This document shows positions 23,801-35,476 of a stretch of 64,000 nucleotides of DNA, one piece after another; the first letter of the stretch is position 1, and the number at the start of each line of letters is the position of its first letter. Position numbers and translations under genes: made by a program. This DNA is from Halocafeteria seosinensis. Lineage: Eukaryota; Sar; Bigyra; Bicosoecida. The stretch is from contig LVLI01000250.1 in the NCBI GenBank assembly GCA_001687465.1, positions 1-64,000 of the forward strand, written 5' to 3'. A model generated the notes under the pieces. That model was not told where the DNA came from. It saw only the letters and a list, made by a program, of their open reading frames with translations, and ran no database searches.

Positions 23801-26800
23801 AGTCTCTGCACGGTACTCCACAGACTCTGATGCCGCTTTGGTTGCTTGGATTTCTTCGTGTAAATCCTCGATTTCAGCGTCCTTGTAACCAAGTTGGTTC
23901 TTTAGCAGACGAACCTCTTCCCAGGCCTGGTCTCTCTCCTCTCTGAGAGCATCAATTTGATGAGTCTGTTCGGATGCCTCGGAGTAAAATTCTGTATAAG
24001 TTGAATTCGCCTGTTCTAGCCTCCTTTCCAGGTGTTGGATTTTCATTTTATCTGCAAGAAGTGTATGATAAGGAACGCCTGAGCGCTACCACATAAAGCA
24101 CAACATACTGGATTCCCTTTCACTGGTTAGATTTCCTCTAAGCCTGCGTACTTCAGCTTCGAATTCCGTCCGAGCAGCGTTTGTGCGAGATAGTTGAGAT
24201 TTTGTTTGTTCTAGATCCCTGCGAAGTTCTTCGATAGTCCTTTCCTGGAATTGACAACGTTTTTCAAGTGTCCTACGCTGTTCTCCAACAACCGCCGTTT
24301 CTGCTGAAAATTCTTCTCCCCGGTATTTCCACTCCAACAGTTCTCGAGCTATTGATCGATTCTCCTCAGAAATTAGCTGTTTTCTCTCCATTTCTCGTTG
24401 CAAGCAGTCCCACTGATACATAGCAAAGTCGCATATTTTATTTAACTGAGATATAAATCCTCTTGGAGATATCGTATTCAACGGGCCATCCCAATTTTCG
24501 AACCCAGTGCGATCTATAAGTTTCAGACAGTCAGTTATTTTGCTTTCCGAAAGAGGACAGTCGTGTTCAATGTGTTGATCGTGTGTCATAGAAGATACGT
24601 CCTCTTGAATGCCCTCCACCTCGGAATCCGAAGAGCCATCACTAACGCTACTTGGGCTGCGAACGGTTGAACTTGCGTGCTGGGACATGAGAACGCTCAT
24701 TTTCCGTGAAAGCTGCTTTGCTAGTCCAGGAATTCTGCACCACGATGCACGATAAAGGTCACAAATACGGGGATGCTTGGGAAACTTGCGTTTACTAAAT
24801 ACGTACAGGTTGAATAGTTCCATCTCCCCTTCATCAGGAGATAACTGCCTCATCCCCAACGATACAAGTATACGGACTACGCTGGGAGCGTGTTGCAGGC
24901 ATCCAATGGCCTGGCAAGCCCCTAAGATACACCTGTATAGGCAGTTATTGTTCGCTTCAAACTCGCGTCTGGACGCAGATTCTTCCTCTAATTGGCGCTC
25001 CAGCTGTATTTAGATAAGAGCATGATGCAACTAGAACCGGACAATTCATCCCGACTAAGTGACGTACACTATGTTGGCGTTCATCTTGAATGTCTTTCAT
25101 TCGAGAAATTAGCTCTTCAGCCGTGACGACTTCTCCATCTGGAGGAACACCATATAGTCGAATATCATAGCTAGCTCTCTCAAGCATCTGATCAGACAGA
25201 GTTCCTACCGGCTGTCATGAGTTGGCCTCCCCGGGCCTCCAGGAGTGAAGCTTTTAGGCTAGCAATTTCTCGCTTGTAAGCTTCAATCTGACCCGCCTTA
25301 TCAGAGATCTGCGGAATACCATCTCCCAGATGCATTACATCAGAAGCAGCCTGACGTCCAGTTTGCACACAACTACGTACCTCGTTAATGTGGGCGCGAT
25401 TGACAACCTTTTGCGCTCTGCTTGCAAAATGCAGGGTACTCCTCGTTTCGCTTCGATTCCAACCAGCGGGAGATATTGTACAAATGACTGCAGTTTTAGC
25501 ATTTCCTCCTGCAAGACACGAAATAAGAAACGAGGAGACCAAAAATGATGCAACTCATATTTGCCCACAACAATCAGGACATATGACAAACAAACTTACC
25601 TAGTGAAGACGAAAGCAGACGGGTCAGCTTGCTATCTCGATAGGGGATGTGCTCTCTTCCTTGACCTAATTTGCTTATTACCGTCCCCAATGTTAGCAAG
25701 CTAGCATTAATTCTGCCTGACTCCTTGAGTAGCGTGCCGGTAGGTCTCGTCTTGGAAACGCGTTCGGACCCTGCCAAATCCACAAGATTCAGACAACTCA
25801 CCCTTACAGAGCGAGGGCTCTTGCCGGGTGATCTTTTCATATTTCGCCAACTGCATTTCGAAGGCGGGGTGTAGGAAAAAGATGAAGCGTCGAAGCCACC
25901 ACCTGGGGCCGTATTAACACGACGAAGAGAAGTCTTGTTGCTGCTTGTTTGCTCCTTTGATTCATCCTCTGGATCCCAGCTTTCTATGACCATCTGCGAT
26001 CGAGAGTCGGAATCTAAGAGACCCTATAAATAGCATCTCTAAGTCATGCTCTTACTCTGAATAGCGTATGACTACGACTGCTATTCTCGTTTAGGTGAGT
26101 AAATGCTACTTTTCGATTTCGTTCTCCAATGTCCAGTAATTCAATCACCCTAGATGGTGAGACAACAACTTCCTCCGTCAGTCCCTTGACTTGAGGCCCT
26201 GCAAAAGGAGAGGTAATTCGCTTGCCCGTATCACGGTTAGGTACAATACGAAATATCCCGCACCTGTGATAGGATGATCCACTATCTTTAAATTTCCAGC
26301 ATTGGGATTTAGCAAATCCTTGAGCTCCTCGTTATATATTTCTACATAAGAGACTCTAACCTGCTCGACTCGCATCACTTGTTATGGAAGGGCAGTTTCC
26401 GGACAGTAACGACCCAAGCAACATACCTCAAAGCAACGATTAGCTTTTGATTGCTCAATGGACCGGAATACATCATGAACGGCCAGCACCGTCATACCCG
26501 GGGCCTCTGCGGTTCCCATTAATGTGTACGTTTTCCCCGAACTTGTCTGACCATAGGCAAAGATCGTGCCATTGTATCCCTCTAGTGTAGCATCAACAAT
26601 AGGAACTCCCATGGTTTCATAAACCTGAATATACATGTAAAAAACGAAACAATGCACTTTATATACTCGTGTATTCCGACCAACGAAACTCTTACATTTA
26701 GAGTCTCCGTTGACGGAGGGTAAACGTGATCGTATATGTATTCCTTTGGGCGTAACTGACCTGCTTCTGGCCTCTCGAAAATTCGGTTAGGAGGCTCGTA

Positions 26801-27567
26801 TTCCCAAACATCGTCTTCTCCCATGTTTAACTCCTGCGGAACATAACAGACCAGGGGTCGTACGGTTCAATCATACAAGGCAATGGCAGCAAACGTACCA
26901 TTTCACTTAGAGGGCGACTTCGAATGCCCACAACAATATTTGTGCGCTCTCTTTGCTTATTTCCGGTACTGAAAGGGGTAAGCGGTCGCGATCGAGCAAG
27001 GGATGTTTGGGGACTTTCTTCGTGGTCATTCCAACCTTGATGTGGTCTCATCGTCGCATACGATTTTGACATGGGAGAGACCGAAGTCATAGACGAAAGC
27101 GGCGAGTCCACATGAACGCTTTCGTATCGCTGATGTCTGGTAGCGCTTGTATCGGGACTGCTATGCTGCGAGTGTGGCTCTCGCCGCCTATCTTGTAGCT
27201 CTGTTTCTCCGACAGCATTGGACACGTTAGGTCGTTGCGTCTCAAACGGGGAACTGGGTTGAGAGTAGTCTTCCTCTTTTCCACTACTCGTAGGCTCCTC
27301 CTCGTCTTCTTGATCGACTTCATGAATGGTACTATGCCGTTGCTCCTGGGAAAACGCCGTGCTTGTCTCTGAATCGCTCTCATCTCCTTCCTCAATAACT
27401 CGACTAGCGACTTCCGAGAAGCTTTCCGTCGAGTGCATGCTTCTATAGAGGCTCTCCTGCGCGGAACGAGCGTCACCACTATCACTGGTAGACGCGTATG
27501 AAGTGTCCTCAGATGCGTCATCGTCGTAGTAATGAGCACGGCGTCGATTATTACGAGGAGCTTGCAT
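20892..27567 (-). CDS. Kinesin with N-terminal motor and very long coiled coil (CENP-E/kinesin-7-like)
   Basis: A many-exon gene on the minus strand. The first exon runs from the ATG at 27567 to 26899, and the last ends at 20892. An acidic, Ser-rich leader of about 200 residues precedes the motor. Diagnostic motor motifs are [11 protein letters not shown], the P-loop [13 protein letters not shown] (about 26520-26560), [15 protein letters not shown], switch [10 protein letters not shown] (at an exon end near 26060), switch [11 protein letters not shown] (about 25760-25790), [12 protein letters not shown], and ICTISPA with [11 protein letters not shown]. Over 1000 residues of heptad-rich coiled coil follow (from about 25280 down to 21000). 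The protein ends in a Gly/Asp-rich tail. The motor type and architecture best match kinesin-7/CENP-E, which carries chromosomes to microtubule plus ends, but a flagellar or vesicle role cannot be excluded. An insertion after switch I ([18 protein letters not shown] to [11 protein letters not shown]) is unusual. The small exon boundaries between 24000 and 21400 are only approximate. Confidence 0.92.
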
Positions 27568-28010
27568 ATTCACCGCTCAAACAATGCTCGATGTTTCTCT
27601 TCCCTCGGTCCTGCTGCCATTCATAAAGGTTCTCACCTCCTTTGCTACAGAGGAAACGCTGTGACAATCCGACCGAACCGAGAGATATCTATGCTCTTGG
27701 ACAGCCTGTATAGACCCTATGGCGCTACAAGACACGTTCCGGCGGTCGCGTGAAGTTGAAGTTGTGCCATTTGTTCATTCAGTAGTCCATTCATAGCAAT
27801 TGAGCGGTTTTGATCCGTTTCATATATTTCTGTCTTAATTGTGATTCAGTATTGGGTTGGAAGCAATCAGGTTGGTCGACTGTGGGGAGAGAAAACGAAG
27901 GAGGAAGTGGTAGCGATCTGACCGTTAACCCCGTTATACGCCCTCTTGTACTGTGATACTGGTATAAACAGCATACGGTGAGGAAGAACACAGGAGCAAA
28001 GGAAGATATA
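27568..28010. promoter_or_regulatory. Shared promoter region of kinesin and CYB5D1 genes
   Basis: A 443-bp gap lies between two divergently read genes, the kinesin on the minus strand and the ciliary CYB5D1 on the plus strand. No long open frame or repeat is seen. A shared promoter is inferred from layout only. Confidence 0.4.
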
Positions 28011-28965
28011 ATGAGCTCGAATAAAGCTGCTGGAGAGAAAAAGCTATACAGAAGAATTTACACGAGACATGATGTGTCATTGCATAACTCACCCGATGTA
28101 AGACAGTTTAATGCAGGATACTGCTGTATGTATGTAACTCGCGTGCTTTGCATGAACTCAGGATTGCTGGGTAGTGCTTTTTGATAAAGTGTTGGAATTG
28201 ACCTCATTACTAAAGGATGAAAACCATGGTACGCGAGCAGAGGATGGAGCATCCTTACCTGATGCTGACTATTCGGGTTTCGCTATATACAGGCGCCTTA
28301 GCTGACCCAATCTTAGACTATGCTGGCAGAGATGTGTCCCATTGGTTTGATGAAAAGACAGGAGATGTAAGTTTCCAATGTTCTACCGATTGCTTTGTTT
28401 ATTTCTCTACGGAGCGCTTTTGCGGGGGAGATGCGATGCAGATCAAATATCGAGTAGATCCCGAAACACATCTAGAGGTACCCTATACACCAGAAGGAAG
28501 AATTATACACGTACCTCCAAGAGATCCAACCACAACGTGGCGTCATCGAGACACACCTTGGTGGAAGGATCCACAATACGTGATCGGCAACATTACACAG
28601 AAAGAACGCAAACTGAGAATTGTGAACACATTAACATCGAAGGAGGATATTCTGGAAGTTGGCTGTGAGGAAACACTAGAGGAAATCCGAGATAGATTTT
28701 ACGAATTTAATGCGCATGCCGCAAGTTATACATGGAAAGTAAGTATACAGGCCGCCAGTGAACGGCAAGAGTTTTCTACAAATATGTGTTGTGTGTGTAA
28801 CAGGCGATACTAAATGGTGAGTTTAGACCCCTGGACATGCAAAGGACGCTTGATGAAAACGGGGTAGTAGATGAAGACGACGACTTTGAAGAGTTTAACA
28901 TGGATCCGGACCAATACATGCCCATAATTCATTTATACTTCAATGACGACTTGACAGTTGCATAA
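28011..28965 (+). CDS. CYB5D1: Cytochrome b5 domain-containing protein 1
   Basis: Five exons (28011-28097, 28162-28228, 28293-28366, 28442-28738, 28804-28965) give 228 aa, the same length I recall for the human protein. Conserved stretches run throughout: DCWVVLFDKVLELTSLL, the heme-ligand region RDVSHWFDEKTGD, GRIIHVPPRDPTTTW, PWWKDPQYVIG, LRIVNTLTSKEDILEVG, NAHAASYTWK, LDENGVVDEDDDFEEFNMD and the terminal LYFNDDL. CYB5D1 proteins are heme-binding cytochrome-b5 relatives found in ciliated eukaryotes, where they act in the axoneme (radial spoke region). Its presence supports an organism that makes cilia or flagella at some stage. Exon 3 is short, and the second intron (28229-28292) has no stop in one frame, so unspliced reading yields a misleading longer frame. 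Confidence 0.95.
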
Positions 28966-29442
28966 CAACAGAGTGAATATGAAAGTTTAGAGAGTTGTGC
29001 TTAGAGATTGTACGGTAGCGTACGCGGTAGGCCCGTTTTAGCACCGAGGAAGCAACAGAAGAGGAACTTGTTTGACGCTAGCCGTTGCTGATTGGGACTG
29101 TAGTATCATTTGTGGTATTTCCACAAAAATTTTTGTTACTGATCACTTGCTGTAGTCGTGCTAGGTTAGAGAATAAAACTCGTTTCACTCAAACTATCCC
29201 CAATACCGTTTGTAGAACCGTTGCTTGTAGTCAAAGTTTTCTACAGTGGGTGGAGCGGCTAAATTGCACCCTCCGAAAGTTTATCCCGAACGAGTCCCAG
29301 ATGTGTCTGTTCATTACCTCATTTTAATCAGGCTTGTTCGTTGGTGTTCGAACCACGTATACACAAATAAAGCACACCAAGTGAGTTGTATACTGTGTCT
29401 GTTTCATCCAAGGAAGTGAGGAAGGGGTTTGGAAGACGCACC
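28966..29442. other. Intergenic region before the first dioxygenase
   Basis: About 480 bp, AT-rich in parts, with no supported coding frame or clear repeat. It presumably contains the CYB5D1 3' end and the promoter of the first TauD-like gene. Confidence 0.4.
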
Positions 29443-31029
29443 ATGGCCCCACGACTTGGTCCCAAGAAGCCACAGGTGGTGATCATTCACTCGGACGACC
29501 CCGATGAATGTCCTCTGTTAATAACACCAAAGCGTACGTGCCATACTAGGAAGAGAGTGATGGCGATAATGGCTGTATCTGAGGCAAAATACGCCGTATC
29601 TTCACCCTGTTTGCAGATGTGCGGTACGCGAACACCTCTTGTTTAACGCAATGGATCGAAGATAATAAGGACTTTCTGAGCGAACGTCTTCGTGAACATG
29701 GAGCGATTAAGTTCCAGGGATTTAATCTCGATGATGCGCGCGATTTTGAAAAAGTAGCCACTGCGTATGAGGGTGAACTCAGCACGGCCTACCGGGGAAC
29801 TACCCCTCGAACACTCCAAGAAGGTACCAATGCGATATTTTCGGCTGCCGAGTTCTCGTCCGTCATTCCCATTGCACAGGTGAGGACAGAGATCTACTGT
29901 TTGCCCGTGTGGAGGTTAGTGAAACTCTTTATTTTAATTTTGTTTTTTTTATTTGGGGACCGCAGCACATTGAGATGTCGTTTCTCCCGCATCCCCCGCA
30001 ACGACTAGTAAGGTGGAACCGTGCGCATAAACAAAAGGAAAGTATCTTGGACATATTTGCGAAATTATCAATGTTGCAGTTCTTCTTCTGCCATACACCA
30101 CCCAAAGAATTTGGGGAAACGAGTCTCTGCGATTTTCGAAAGGTGTGGAGAGACTTGGACCCTCAAGTCCGCGAGGAACTGGAAGTACGGGGACTGAAAT
30201 ATGTGCGCAATTAGTAAGTTCATTTCTTCGTGTATCTTGGAGCTCTCCTTTTCCTTCACGACAAACACTTGAGTTTCCTGGTTGTCGCAGTCATAAAGGT
30301 CCTAAGTGGTATTACTTCGACCCTACCAAGCTGAAAGGTTGGGAAGCCCTATTCGGTACCAGCGATAAACATGAAATCAATCGCGAATGCCAAAAGACAT
30401 CGCAAAACGTGGAATGGAATGGGGACGATCTTCGCATTACGAATGAAGCAGGTCCCACTCGTGTACATCCAGAAACCGGTGAGGTTGCTATGAGCAACCA
30501 TCTGCTTATCTTCCACCCTTGCATGTTTGGACAGGAAAGTTGGCATGTTTTTAAACGGACCTGGCGCCTGGTAGAATTTCTTAAGTTTATCATCGGAACC
30601 ATCTTTTGCTGGTTATACCTGCTTCTAGTGGATTCGCGTGATTCCGGCATGAATACCCTGTATGCTGATGGTACTGACACACCTGTGTCAACCAAGACCA
30701 TAGGTCATATCCGTGATGTTTCATGGAAGCATATGATATTTCCCAAATGGGAGAAAGGAGACGTTCTCATGATCGATAACCGTATTGTTTCCCATGGGAG
30801 ACAACCGAGTGCCCCACCGCGTAAGATACTGGTCGCTTGGTCTCCTGCGGTTCAGGATCCAGCTCCACTACACGGGGCTAAAACCCCGGAGAAACATACT
30901 CATACCAATGGGGTAGCTACCCCGCGTTCTCGAAAGTCCCGACCATCCGGCAGATCTTCGTCTGCGTCAGGCAAACGATCGAGCAGCCGCCGTCGACACG
31001 CTCGGGATGCCGGTCCGTATGTAAGTTGA
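29443..31029 (+). CDS. TauD/TfdA-family Fe(II)/2-oxoglutarate dioxygenase, copy A
   Basis: Five exons (29443-29533, 29617-29879, 29966-30007, 30080-30213, 30291-31029) encode 422 aa. Iron-binding residues are visible: the HxE pair in QHIEMSF and the distal His in MIDNRIVSHGR, with a basic PPRKILVAW region that would bind 2-oxoglutarate. REHGAIKFQGF, FFCHTPPKEFGETSLCDFRKVW and RGLKYVRNYHKGPKW match the clavaminate synthase-like branch. A hydrophobic insert (FLKFIIGTIFCWLYLLLV) inside the catalytic half could be a buried helix or membrane segment. After the catalytic domain comes a 50-residue Ser/Arg-rich tail, resembling SR-type low complexity. The substrate is unknown. The paralogue follows 450 bp downstream with identical internal exon lengths. 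The end of the frame contains a GTAAGT just before the stop, so a further 3' exon is possible. Confidence 0.88.
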
Positions 31030-31481
31030 ACAGCGGAACTATAAAGGGCACAGTTTTAAGTTCCATTTTTGTTGCGTGCTAACTTGAATGTAGTGTAAGA
31101 AGATGATAGTGTAGAGTAATTCTCATGTACTATATGTTTATTTTGAACCCGTGCCAATTCAATTCAACGATCTCACGGGAAACCAACCCATGCCCATAGC
31201 TGCATGCCAATTCACCAGTGGATCACCATCCTAATGTCCTTGTTCACAATCGTTGGCTGCGTCAGAGGACGGTATCCAAGGATTCCAAGTATGCGGCTAA
31301 ATTCCAATAAATTCATCTGCCTTAGCTTCGCTGGATACTCATTCCTGTGTATTGTTGTTCTTTACTTGTCCACTGTGTTTTTAACTACCTTGACATACTA
31401 ACTAGTTCATTGTGATCCTTGTTCTTGTCGTGGATACAGTCAAAGGGTAGAGGACAAACCCTGAGTGCGAGAGGACGCAGC
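31030..31481. other. Spacer between the duplicated dioxygenase genes
   Basis: About 450 bp between tandem paralogues. It is AT-rich, and no gene or strong repeat is visible. The spacer does not obviously match the region upstream of copy A, so the duplication seems old outside the coding exons. Confidence 0.4.
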
Positions 31482-33040
31482 ATGGGTCGGACGAAGAATC
31501 CGCAGGGGGTGTACATTCACTCGGATGGCCCCGATGAGTGTCCCCTATTGATAACACCTAAAGGTACGAGGAAGCCACTGAACATGTGTATATCGCGAAA
31601 AGCTCACATACTAATTGTATTCTGCAGGGGCGCAATACGCCACCACAGCTTTCTTGACTCAATGGATTGGAGATAACAAGGACTTCCTTAAACAACGTCT
31701 TCGGGAGCACGGAGCGATTAAGTTCCAAGGTTTTAGTGTGGACGAACCGCATGACTTTGAAAAAGTCGCCACCGCGTATGAGGGTCAATTAAGCACGGCG
31801 TACCGAGGAACTGCTCCCCGTACCGTGCAACCGGGAACCAACGCGGTTTTCTCTACTGCTGAGTTCTCGGCTGGCATACCCATTGCGCAGGTAAGTGCCA
31901 ACCATTGCAAATCCTTGTTTGGGCCTGTTGAGAGGTGGACTAACTTCGATGATTGTGGGCTACAGCACATTGAAATGTCGTTTCTCCCACATCCTCCGGA
32001 ACGATTGGTGAGTTCCCTACCTCGAGTAGTATTACCGTAGTGAACGCAAGGGATTTTGAATAAGTCACTTCGAGAATTTGCAAATGACGCAGTTCTTTTT
32101 CTGTCACACCCCACCCAAAGAGTACGGTGAAACCAGCCTTTGCGATTTCCGCAAAGTGTGGAGAGATTTGCATCCAGAAGTGCGAGAAGAACTGGAACAA
32201 CGTGGACTAAAATACGTTCGAAATTAGTAAGTATTTAACTATTGTATTGGCTTCTCTATCCCTAGCTACAGATGTCTTGTCTTCTTAACTTTTTTCAGCC
32301 ATAAAGGCCCAAAATGGTACTACTTCGATCCTACCAAACTGAAAGGCTGGGAAGCGGTATTCGGTACCAGTGATAAGAAAGAAATTACACGCGAATGCCA
32401 AAAGACTTCCCAAAACGCAGAGTGGAATGGAGATGATCTTCGGATCACGAATGAAGCGGGACCTACCCGCGCACATCCAGAAACCGGGGAGGTTGCTATG
32501 AGCAATCATTTGATTATCTTTCACCCCTGTATGTTCGGACAGGAAAGCTGGCATGTATTTAAACGGACCTGGCGTTTGGTAGAATTCCTGAAATTTATCG
32601 TTGGGACGGTATTTTGTTGGCTGTATCTGCTTCTAGTGAATCCACGTGATTCCGGTATGAATACTCTGTATGCTGATGGTACGGATAGCCCTGTGTCAAC
32701 TAAGACCATAAGTCATGTCCGAGAAACTGTTTGGAAGCATATGATATTTCCCAAATGGGAAAAAGGTGACGTCCTCATGATCGACAACCGTATCGTTTCC
32801 CATGGGAGACAACCAAGTGCGCCTCCGCGTAAAATATTAGTCGCTTGGTCTCCTGCGGTTCAGGATCCAGCTCCACTCCATTCGGCGACAACCCACGGGA
32901 AACAGAGCTATGCTAACGGAGTAGCTACTCCACGTTCAAACAAATCTCGATCGTCGAGCAGGTCTTCTTCTACACCAAGAAAGCGTTCGACCAGCCGTCA
33001 CCGGCAGAATGGAGTTTCTTCCTCGTTTGTTACCAGTTGA
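31482..33040 (+). CDS. TauD/TfdA-family Fe(II)/2-oxoglutarate dioxygenase, copy B
   Basis: Five exons (31482-31563, 31628-31890, 31966-32007, 32093-32226, 32299-33040) encode 420 aa. Exons 2, 3 and 4 are the same lengths (263, 42, 134 nt) and phases as in copy A. Iron ligands HIEMSF and the distal SHGR histidine are kept, as are FFCHTPPKEYGETSLCDF and the Arg/Lys-rich PPRKILVAW. The C-terminal half is nearly identical to copy A, including the hydrophobic insert. The N-terminal third and the introns differ more. A Ser/Arg-rich tail again ends the protein. Both copies look intact and probably active, so this is a recent or gene-converted tandem duplication rather than a pseudogene. Confidence 0.88.
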
Positions 33041-33356
33041 TTACCATCACGACCTTAAGTGGTGTTACGCCGGAATCAGGATACCAAGTTACAAATTGAT
33101 GTCAAGTATAATCCACTGCAATTCGCAAAAATTAACAGGTTCCCTTTTTCATACGTTATTTTTCCATGAAGTTATTTTCACGTTTCCCGTCCTGCCAGGA
33201 CTACTCCTCTGATCTACTGGGTACCTGTATCTGTGCAAGCCAGGCTTCAATTCTTTCGGCGGGAGAATAGTCGACGTTTTGATTGTTCGCTCCTGTGTGT
33301 CACTGCGTCCCCTCATTTCCGAGGAGTTTTTACAGGTTGTTAGTGTCTATTTGGAG
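33041..33356. other. Intergenic region before UTP18
   Basis: About 316 bp with no supported gene, RNA or repeat. It probably holds the dioxygenase-B 3' end and the UTP18 promoter. Confidence 0.4.
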
Positions 33357-35315
33357 ATGGAATCGCCGCGAAAGGAAAGGGAGATGAATGGGGTAAAGCG
33401 CAAGCGTCCGAGTGAGGAGGATGAGGGTGAGTTCAATGAGAAAGAGGCGGCCCTTGAAGCTGCTGTTTTCGGAGCCAAAGACAAGGTATTGGAGACGATG
33501 GGAAACGAGCAAGAGCGTCATGCTGAGGAGTCTAGTCGCTTGTGGGACAGGAGGGACGTATCGGCACCGACACAAGGAACAGATTCGGCCATCGCCGCCT
33601 TTATCCGAGACGTTGCGGACGCAAATGAACCTCGCCACGACTCAGCTTCACAAGAGGAAGACAGCGAGGAGGGCGATAATGAAGCTGTAGCCGCTACAAA
33701 GCCCCCTGCATGGGAGGATGAAGATGATGAAAATGTCAGGGTGAATGTTGCAAACGTTCGGAGGCTTCGAAAACTGAGGAAATCTGAAACAGAGGAAGTG
33801 CTGTCTGGTGAGGAGTACCAGGAGCGTCTACGACAACAGTATGTGAATGAATGAATGAGTGTACCTGAAGTTTATCGTTTCCTCAACATCTGTTGCACTC
33901 TATGTCCTGCACAGGTTTGAAAAGTCGAAACCAGATACGACTTGGGCCAAGGTATCAGACACCGCGCAGAAAGATGGTGTTTCCGACGCCGTCAGTTCGG
34001 AGCTCTTCCGGTCTACTGCATCTATAATTGGAGAGGCCAAAACCCTGCAACCCAAGGTGCTATCAGTAGATCGGATGCTGGATGCGAATTACCAGGAACC
34101 GTCGAAGGTATGCGACTCTCTGTAAGGGATGTGAAGTTCGCGTTCTTCTGCAGTGTTCACTGCTGTTGCAGGCGGTGATTCGCTCTGTTATGTTCCATCC
34201 TAATGGTCAAACAATGTTAACCGCTGGATTGGACAAGACGCTAAGGCTGTTTAGGATAGACGGAAAACGCAATCCAAAAATGGCTTCCATATACTTTGAT
34301 GATTTGCCTATTCACAATGCACGATTTACGCCGGATGGAAAAGAAATCATCTGCACAGGACGACGCCCGTATTTTTACGTTTATAACTTAACAAGTGGAA
34401 AAGGGACGAAAATAAAGTCAATTCTGGGCCATAAAGAAACAAGCTGGGAATATTTTGCAGTGAGCAGTTCGCCTAACACACCGTATATCGCCTTCATTGG
34501 CCGGGATGGGTAAGACTTCTTGCTGGTTTGGAGTCTGCCTGCTAGTGTTAGTAGGAGTGTCCTCATTTATATGGTGTACGCAGGTATATACCACTCATTT
34601 CCACCAAGTCGAAGCAGTGGGTTGCGGATCTCAAAATGAACGGACAAACCCGAAGCGTTTGCTTCACTGGCAACGGACGTGAACTCCTAGCGACTGGCAG
34701 TACGTTAGACGAAGTGGTTAAGTTTCATGTCTTTTTGTCCTGTATCGCACTGTAATGTTTGCAGCCGAAGGACACGTATATAGGTGGGATCTAAGTAGCC
34801 TTAACTGTGTCTACTGCCACGTTGACCAAGGATCACTGACGAGCACGAAAGTAACTTCGTCCATCAATGATCAATATTATGCTGTTGGCAGCTCCACTGG
34901 CGTAGTCAATCTCTACGACCAGAATGATATTGGCGCTAACGTAGGGTCCACAAGTGTCGACAATGGTTTCGCCTTTGACGCGTTCGCCCCAACATCTGTT
35001 ACTGAAGCCGCGACGCACACTTCTCTTCCAGCTCCCGAGCCTTGCAAGGCCATTCTGAACTTGACGACGGCCGTGGATATACTACAGTTTAATCACGACG
35101 CTCAAATTTTAGCGTTCGGTAGTCAGCGCAAGAAAGATCAACTGAAACTCTTACATGTTCCCAGCAAGACTGTATTCCAAAACTGGCCAACGTCCCAAAC
35201 ACCGCTGCACTATGTCTGCAGTGTAGACTTCTCGCCAATGAGTGGCTTTCTTGCGGTAGGGAATGACCGTGGTAGAGTATTACTATACAGACTCAATCAC
35301 TACTCGGAATCTTAA
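33357..35315 (+). CDS. UTP18: U3 snoRNP protein UTP18 (WD40)
   Basis: Five exons (33357-33838, 33915-34107, 34172-34509, 34584-34699, 34765-35315) encode 559 aa. The first 200 residues are acidic and Lys-rich, with the UTP18-type segment containing RLRKLRKSETEEVLSGEEY and WAK. A WD40 propeller follows: VIRSVMFHPNGQTMLTAGLDKTLRLF, YFDDLPIHNARFTPDGKEIICTGRR, WVADLKMNGQTRSVCFTGNGRELLATG, EGHVYRWDL and YAVGSSTGVVNLYD. The order and spacing fit UTP18, a component of the UTPB module of the small-subunit processome that drives 18S rRNA processing in the nucleolus. The chosen ATG gives MESPRKERE. An in-frame open stretch upstream has no ATG. The gene is complete. Confidence 0.93.
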
Positions 35316-35476
35316 AATCAAACACTAATTTGATAAAATGTAATATTTTAAACATTGCTCAGTGAGACATAGCCGAAGCCAATATGAGAGTACGCATGGT
35401 GCGAGCTAATAACGCTTGCCTCTTGTGTGGTATTTTGAAAGCACATTTTCGAATCAAGAACTAACATAAATGCTAC

